From Oscillatoriaceae cyanobacterium M7585_C2015_266 (GTDB lineage Bacteria > Cyanobacteriota > Cyanobacteriia > Cyanobacteriales > Oscillatoriaceae): a stretch of DNA of 64,000 nt. The notes beneath the pieces were generated by a model, which was not told the origin of the DNA, ran no database searches, and saw only the letters and a program-made list of their open reading frames with translations. The stretch's first letter is position 1. The number at the start of each line of letters is the position of its first letter. The DNA lies in the NCBI GenBank assembly GCA_015295835.1, contig DVEG01000005.1:186001-250000 (forward strand), in the 5' to 3' direction. Shown here one piece after another: positions 59,626 through 64,000 of this stretch. The position numbers and the translations under genes were made by a program.

Positions 59626-60021
59626 ATGCCATTGTCTTCTATTAGTGAGCGGGCTTTTACACAAGAAGTTTTAGAATCTCCTATTCCTGTGTTGGTTCAT
59701 TTTTGGGCCCCTTGGTGTGGCCTCTGTCGCTTGATTAATCCTCTGCTAATGCGCTATCAGGCAGAATGGGCGGATTCCCTCAAAATCGTAAGCTTTAACG
59801 CTGACCAAAGTTTAAAAATTGCCAACACTTACCGCCTGAAGAATCTGCCAACCCTGATTCTGTTTGTGGGAGGCAAGATACGCCTTCGAATCGATGGTTT
59901 TCAGGGAAGGGAGGATCTACGTCAAGCATTGGAAACAATCACCCTCAATTACGCCCAGCACTCTTCTACCCTCTGGGTACAGCCACAGGATAAACAATCA
60001 TATCAAAAAAACTGGATCTAA
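59626..60021 (+). CDS. Thioredoxin-fold protein with atypical CGLC active site
   Basis: 131 residues with one thioredoxin domain. The active-site motif is HFWAPWCGLCRLINPLL, CGLC in place of the usual CGPC. The cis-proline loop is NLPTLILF. The Asp near the N-terminus (buried in classical Trx) appears replaced. A 25-residue extension follows (HSSTLWVQPQDKQSYQKNWI). The loss of the middle Pro usually raises the redox potential and changes partners. It may be a TrxC-like or disulfide-sensing protein. It is transcribed toward ndhF but with a 420-base gap. Confidence 0.85.
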   Translation: MPLSSISERAFTQEVLESPIPVLVHFWAPWCGLCRLINPLLMRYQAEWADSLKIVSFNADQSLKIANTYRLKNLPTLILFVGGKIRLRIDGFQGREDLRQALETITLNYAQHSSTLWVQPQDKQSYQKNWI

Positions 60022-60044
60022 AACTCTGTTTTTAGGAGAGTTTT
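60020..60044 (+). terminator. Hairpin at the end of the thioredoxin gene
   Basis: Arms AAAACTCT (60020-60027) and AGAGTTTT (60037-60044), loop nine bases, with one more T after the stem. It overlaps the stop codon region. Confidence 0.6.
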
Positions 60045-60442
60045 TATGCTATAATTGGGTAGCTACGTAGAAGCACTCTAGAAAATAGTAGGGAATCCAA
60101 AAATCCCTGCCCTTCTGGGTAGTGGAGTGTCAATCAGATTGAATGTATTGTTTTATGCTTGTGAGCGCCCCATTCGTTTTAATGAACGAATGGGGGGTTC
60201 ACAGATTTTTATTTTTTATCTGCAATTTTAAATCAGAAATTGAGAACAGAAAGGTTATTATAAAATAAGAAATAAAAGAAGTAGGCGAGCGAGAAAAACA
60301 AACAAATATATTGCAAAAATCAAATAGAGAATTTTTAAAAATAGGCTTTGAAGGGGCAAGATAGATCTCTAGAGGATAGAGTGTGTCAAAATGTAAAAGA
60401 TTAGGCCACTAAGTAAAGAAACTTAAACTAAGGCGTTCAGTG
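60022..60442. other. Intergenic region before ndhF with hairpins
   Basis: 421 bases. A hairpin at 60020-60044 (AAAACTCT/AGAGTTTT) begins at the thioredoxin stop and can terminate it. A TATAAT at 60050-60055 with TG before it resembles an extended -10 element, but the -35 is poor. A second hairpin, CCCCATTCGTT/AACGAATGGGG, is at 60168-60195. The last 200 bases are A-rich; no gene seen. Confidence 0.6.
60168..60195. repeat. Inverted repeat CCCCATTCGTT/AACGAATGGGG
   Basis: Eleven-base perfect arms with a six-base loop. A T-rich run starts about 12 bases later. Its left flank GCGCCCCATTC equals that of the hairpin at 57384. Confidence 0.65.
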
Positions 60443-62512
60443 ATGGAACCAATCTATGAGTATGCCTGGCTGATTCCAGTGCTGCCTCTATTCGGGGCAA
60501 TGTTGGTAGGCTTGGGATTGATCTCGGTAAACCGATTTACCAACAGCCTGCGGCAATTGAATTCCGTATTTGTAGTTTCCCTACTGGGAGCGGCAATGGT
60601 TTTGTCTTTTGCGCTGCTCTGGAGTCAGATGCAAGGGCATCCTCCCTATACCCGCACCTTGGAGTGGGCAGCGGCTGGAGATTTTCACCTAAGCATGGGT
60701 TATACAATAGATCACCTGACAGCCCTAATGCTGGTGATCGTGACAACGATCGCTTTTCTGGTGATGGTGTACACAGATGGCTACATGGCTCACGATCCGG
60801 GCTATGTTCGCTTCTACGCATACCTGAGCTTATTCAGCTCTTCGATGTTGGGGCTGGTGGTGAGTCCGAATCTGGTACAGATTTACATTTTCTGGGAACT
60901 CGTCGGCATGTGTTCTTACTTGCTGATTGGGTTCTGGTACGAGCGCAAGGCAGCAGCAGATGCCTGTCAAAAAGCATTTGTCACAAACCGCGTCGGCGAC
61001 TTTGGCTTGCTATTAGGAATTCTCGCCCTCTATTGGTGTACCGGCAGTTTTGAGTTTGAAGAAATGGGCGAGCGCCTGCAAACTCTAGTACAAACCGGTT
61101 CCCTAAGTGCTAGTCTCGCCGCTCTATTTGGCATTCTCGTTTTTTTAGGACCAGTTGCCAAATCCGCGCAATTTCCCCTACACGTTTGGCTTCCAGACGC
61201 AATGGAAGGCCCAACCCCCATTTCAGCCCTGATTCACGCGGCCACAATGGTAGCGGCTGGAGTATTTCTAATTGCCAGAATGTACCCAGTATTTGAAGGT
61301 ATCCCGTTGGCAATGAATGTCATCGCCTACACAGGAGCCTTCACAGCGTTTTTGGGAGCTTCGATCGCAATTACCCAAAACGATATCAAAAAAAGCTTAG
61401 CCTACTCCACCATCTCCCAGCTTGGCTACATGGTAATGGCAATGGGAGTAGGCGCCTACACAGCCGGCTTGTTTCACCTAATGACTCACGCCTATTTCAA
61501 AGCAATGCTCTTCCTCTGCTCCGGCTCCGTCATTCACGGCATGGAGGAAGTGGTCGGTCACGATCCCATCTTGGCTCAAGATATGCGGCTGATGGGGGGA
61601 CTTCGTAAATACATGCCAATTACGGCAATTACATTTTTAATCGGCACTTTGGCAATTTGCGGAATTCCACCTTTCTCGGGTTTCTGGTCAAAAGATGAAA
61701 TTCTTGGCGCTACCTTGGCAGCCAATCCGATTTTGTGGAGCGTAAGCTGGCTGACAGCTGGAATAACGGCTTTCTACATGTTCCGAATGTATTTTATGAC
61801 TTTTGAAGGGCAATTCCGGGGTAATGAGTTAGATATCCGCAAGCAAATCCAAGAAGAAAATAATCTAGCTCTGCAACCAGTTTTTGGCCCAGGGGCAATG
61901 AACCCGAAAGAATTAGAAAGCCACAACCACAATCACGGTGGGCACGAACACCACAGCGAATATCCTCATGAGTCACCGCTGACAATGACTTTGCCATTAA
62001 TAGCTCTGGCTGTGCCTTCTGTAATAATTGGTTTCGTGGGCACCCCTTTTGCTAATTACTTCGAGGAGTTCATTTATCCCCCCAGGGAGACACTTTCTAC
62101 AGCAATAGAACACGCGCAAGAATTTAACTTAACCGAATTCCTGGTAATGGGCAGTTCTTCGGTGGGAATTGCTTTGATTGGAATTATTCTGGCTTCGCTA
62201 ATGTATCTATATCACAAGATAGATGCAGGAGCGATCGCCGAAAAAATCAAACCCCTCTACCTCTTCTCCCGCAATAAATGGTACCTGGACGATATCAACG
62301 ACTTCCTCTTCGTCCAAGGCTGTCGCCGTCTCGCCAGACAAGTAATGGAAGTTGACTATCGCGTTGTCGATGGAGTCGTAAATCTCACCGGCTTGATAAC
62401 CATGTTTAGTGGCGAAGGCTTGAAATACTTTGAAACCGGTCGCGCTCAATTCTATGCCCTCATCGTATTTGGAGCAGTTTTAGGCATGGTTATCGTCTTC
62501 GGCGTAACTTAA
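60443..62512 (+). CDS. ndhF: NDH-1 subunit 5 (NdhF)
   Basis: Proton-pumping membrane subunit of the cyanobacterial NDH-1 complex, taking part in respiration and cyclic electron flow around photosystem I. It has 689 residues from ATG 60443 (GTG 60440 is adjacent). Complex I antiporter-like features: FWELVGMCSYLLIGFWYERK, the Lys/His helix FPLHVWLPDAMEGPTPISALIHAATMV region, NDIKKSLAYSTISQLGYM, and a C-terminal long helix. A His-rich loop (HNHNHGGHEHH) near residue 495 may bind metal. The gene is followed by ndhD, as for the NdhF1-NdhD1 pair. Confidence 0.96.
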   Translation: MEPIYEYAWLIPVLPLFGAMLVGLGLISVNRFTNSLRQLNSVFVVSLLGAAMVLSFALLWSQMQGHPPYTRTLEWAAAGDFHLSMGYTIDHLTALMLVIVTTIAFLVMVYTDGYMAHDPGYVRFYAYLSLFSSSMLGLVVSPNLVQIYIFWELVGMCSYLLIGFWYERKAAADACQKAFVTNRVGDFGLLLGILALYWCTGSFEFEEMGERLQTLVQTGSLSASLAALFGILVFLGPVAKSAQFPLHVWLPDAMEGPTPISALIHAATMVAAGVFLIARMYPVFEGIPLAMNVIAYTGAFTAFLGASIAITQNDIKKSLAYSTISQLGYMVMAMGVGAYTAGLFHLMTHAYFKAMLFLCSGSVIHGMEEVVGHDPILAQDMRLMGGLRKYMPITAITFLIGTLAICGIPPFSGFWSKDEILGATLAANPILWSVSWLTAGITAFYMFRMYFMTFEGQFRGNELDIRKQIQEENNLALQPVFGPGAMNPKELESHNHNHGGHEHHSEYPHESPLTMTLPLIALAVPSVIIGFVGTPFANYFEEFIYPPRETLSTAIEHAQEFNLTEFLVMGSSSVGIALIGIILASLMYLYHKIDAGAIAEKIKPLYLFSRNKWYLDDINDFLFVQGCRRLARQVMEVDYRVVDGVVNLTGLITMFSGEGLKYFETGRAQFYALIVFGAVLGMVIVFGVT

Positions 62513-62532
62513 GGCGTAATTTAATAACAAGC

Positions 62533-62554
62533 AGGGCACTCCGAGGCGTGCCCT
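62533..62554. repeat. Short inverted repeat AGGGCAC/GTGCCCT
   Basis: Seven-base arms with an eight-base loop, 20 bases after the ndhF stop. No T run. Confidence 0.5.
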
Positions 62555-62623
62555 ACTGCCCTTAATTAATAAATCCTTAATCTAAAACGCTTCGGCACTA
62601 ATACCTGTTTAGTGATAATGATG

Positions 62624-62663
62624 AGGGGCAATGTATTAAGCGTCATTGCCCCTGGTTTTTTTT
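62624..62663 (+). terminator. Strong terminator-like hairpin between ndhF and ndhD
   Basis: Arms AGGGGCAATG (62624-62633) and CATTGCCCCT (62644-62653), loop ten bases, then GG and eight T. It ends 27 bases before the ndhD start. It may end ndhF transcripts or act as a partial terminator or processing site inside an ndhF-ndhD unit. Confidence 0.8.
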
Positions 62664-62690
62664 AAAAAGTTAACATCTGGTACTTAATCT

Positions 62691-64000
62691 ATGCCTTGGC
62701 TAACCACGATTATTTTGTTCCCGATCGCAGCATCCCTGCTCATCCCGCTGCTGCCCGATAAAGACGGCAAGACAGTGCGTTGGTACGCCCTAATTGTCGG
62801 GCTAGTTGACTTTGCCCTGATTATCTATGCTTTCTATACTGATTACGATTTCAGCAATCCAGGGCTACAGCTAGTCGAAAGCTATTCCTGGGTGCCCCAG
62901 ATAGATTTAAATTGGTCGGTGGGAGCAGATGGCTTGTCCATGCCCCTGATCATGCTCACCGGCTTTATAACAACTCTGGCAATTTTAGCCGCATGGCCAG
63001 TAACCCTAAAGCCCAAACTTTTTTACTTTTTAATGCTAGCCATGTATGGCGGTCAAATAGCTGTGTTCGCCGTCCAGGATATGCTGTTATTTTTCCTGGT
63101 TTGGGAACTGGAGTTAATTCCTGTTTACCTACTACTTGCTATCTGGGGTGGTTACAAGCGCCAATACGCAGCTACAAAGTTTATCCTCTACACGGCGGGG
63201 GGTTCCCTATTCATTTTAGTGGCTGGGCTGACTATGGCTTTCTACGGCGATACAGTAACTTTCGATATGAGAGCCCTTGCCACTAAGCAATACCCCCTCA
63301 ATTTTCAACTCTGGCTCTACGCTGCCTTCTTTATTGCTTACGCCGTTAAACTGCCGATTATCCCTTTTCACACTTGGCTGCCAGATGCTCACGGTGAGGC
63401 AACAGCTCCGGTTCACATGTTACTGGCGGGAATTCTGCTGAAAATGGGCGGCTACGCTCTCATTCGCATGAATGTTGGCATGCTTCCCGATGCCCATGTG
63501 GTGTTGGCGCCGATTTTGGTAGTTTTGGGGGTAGTGAATATTATCTATGCGGCACTGACTTCTTTTGCCCAGCGCAACCTTAAACGCAAGATTGCTTATT
63601 CGTCAATTTCCCACATGGGGTTCGTGACTATAGGAATTGCCTCGTTTACTGATTTGGGAATGAGCGGTGCGGTGCTACAAATGGTGTCGCACGGTTTGAT
63701 TGGGGCAAGTTTATTCTTTTTGGTGGGAGCAACTTATGATCGCACTCACACTCTCATGCTTGATGAAATGGGAGGTGTGGGGCAAAAAATGCGCAAAATC
63801 TTCGCCATGTGGACTGCTTGCTCTCTAGCTTCATTAGCACTACCGGGAATGAGTGGGTTTGTGGCAGAGTTGATGGTGTTTGTCGGCTTTGCTACAAGCG
63901 ATGTTTATAACCCGATTTTTAAGGTTGTGGTAATCTTTCTGGCAGCAGTAGGGGTGATTCTCACGCCTATTTACCTACTTTCTATGCTGCGCGAGATTTT
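62691..64000 (+). CDS. ndhD: NDH-1 subunit 4 (NdhD1 type), cut by window edge
   Basis: Antiporter-like membrane subunit of NDH-1. It starts at ATG 62691 ([20 protein letters not shown]) and runs off the window after about 436 residues; the usual length is about 525-560, so the C-terminus is missing. Motifs: [21 protein letters not shown] with the key Glu, the Lys in [40 protein letters not shown], and [20 protein letters not shown]. Position directly behind ndhF supports the NdhD1 form of the respiratory NDH-1L complex, rather than the CO2-uptake NdhD3/4. Confidence 0.95.
   Translation, partial: MPWLTTIILFPIAASLLIPLLPDKDGKTVRWYALIVGLVDFALIIYAFYTDYDFSNPGLQLVESYSWVPQIDLNWSVGADGLSMPLIMLTGFITTLAILAAWPVTLKPKLFYFLMLAMYGGQIAVFAVQDMLLFFLVWELELIPVYLLLAIWGGYKRQYAATKFILYTAGGSLFILVAGLTMAFYGDTVTFDMRALATKQYPLNFQLWLYAAFFIAYAVKLPIIPFHTWLPDAHGEATAPVHMLLAGILLKMGGYALIRMNVGMLPDAHVVLAPILVVLGVVNIIYAALTSFAQRNLKRKIAYSSISHMGFVTIGIASFTDLGMSGAVLQMVSHGLIGASLFFLVGATYDRTHTLMLDEMGGVGQKMRKIFAMWTACSLASLALPGMSGFVAELMVFVGFATSDVYNPIFKVVVIFLAAVGVILTPIYLLSMLREI

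Noticed and set aside
63216-63416. Frames inside ndhD on either strand
   Set aside because: ndhD reads continuously to the window end with all family motifs; these are shadows.

Overview
The window is chromosomal DNA of a cyanobacterium, most likely a filamentous Oscillatoriales-type organism. Evidence for this: psaC (photosystem I), ndhF and ndhD of the photosynthetic NDH-1 complex, an RbcR-type LysR regulator, a Z-ISO/NnrU protein, PEP-CTERM secreted proteins, long multi-PAS histidine kinases, a Ser/Thr kinase, and many copies of the octamer GCGATCGC (HIP1). I found no rRNA, tRNA, CRISPR array, intact transposase or prophage. The genus is inference only.

Left part (1-20 kb): polA (3' part of the gene cut by the window edge), two PEP-CTERM secreted paralogues, a YjbQ-type enzyme behind a perfect consensus promoter, two paralogous multi-PAS sensor kinases in tandem (the first split by one in-frame TAA), a DUF1400 secreted protein, a paraslipin, folP, tpiA, a small membrane protein, a Uma2-type nuclease pseudogene with a 28-bp palindrome, and pnp.

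Middle part (20-39 kb): an SNF2 helicase paired with a SWIM zinc-finger protein; a soluble histidine kinase with an in-frame repeat insertion and a degenerate ATPase domain; a decayed CrtISO-like oxidoreductase; tkt, fabF and acpP (central carbon and fatty acid metabolism); a CCG-domain protein; psaC; glmS; and a two-gene ABC exporter (FtsX-like permease and ATPase).

The most interesting part is 39-52 kb. A four-gene minus-strand operon encodes a Rieske oxygenase, an alpha-oxoamine synthase (serine palmitoyltransferase family), a GNAT-type acyltransferase and an NAD(P)-dependent extended SDR. The last three are the enzyme classes of the bacterial ceramide route (Spt, bCerS, CerR). The ABC exporter lies tail-to-tail with this operon, an MFS transporter and a GH3-type acyl-amide synthetase lie beyond it, and 5.7 kb further on a plus-strand operon carries a fatty acid hydroxylase-like protein, an Mpo1-like (DUF962) protein and an amidohydrolase. 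In eukaryotes the first two of these families work on sphingoid bases and 2-hydroxy fatty acids. I propose a sphingolipid-like lipid locus; this is inference from families and order.

Right part (52-64 kb): a membrane Ser/Thr kinase with a co-transcribed membrane protein of unknown role, a protein made of twelve 48-residue TPR-like repeats whose last repeat is cut by a one-base deletion, rbcR, Z-ISO, an atypical thioredoxin (CGLC), ndhF and ndhD (cut by the window edge). Several genes in the window are broken or remodelled (sensor kinase, Uma2, CrtISO-like, repeat protein end), so the region is under active decay and repeat-driven change.
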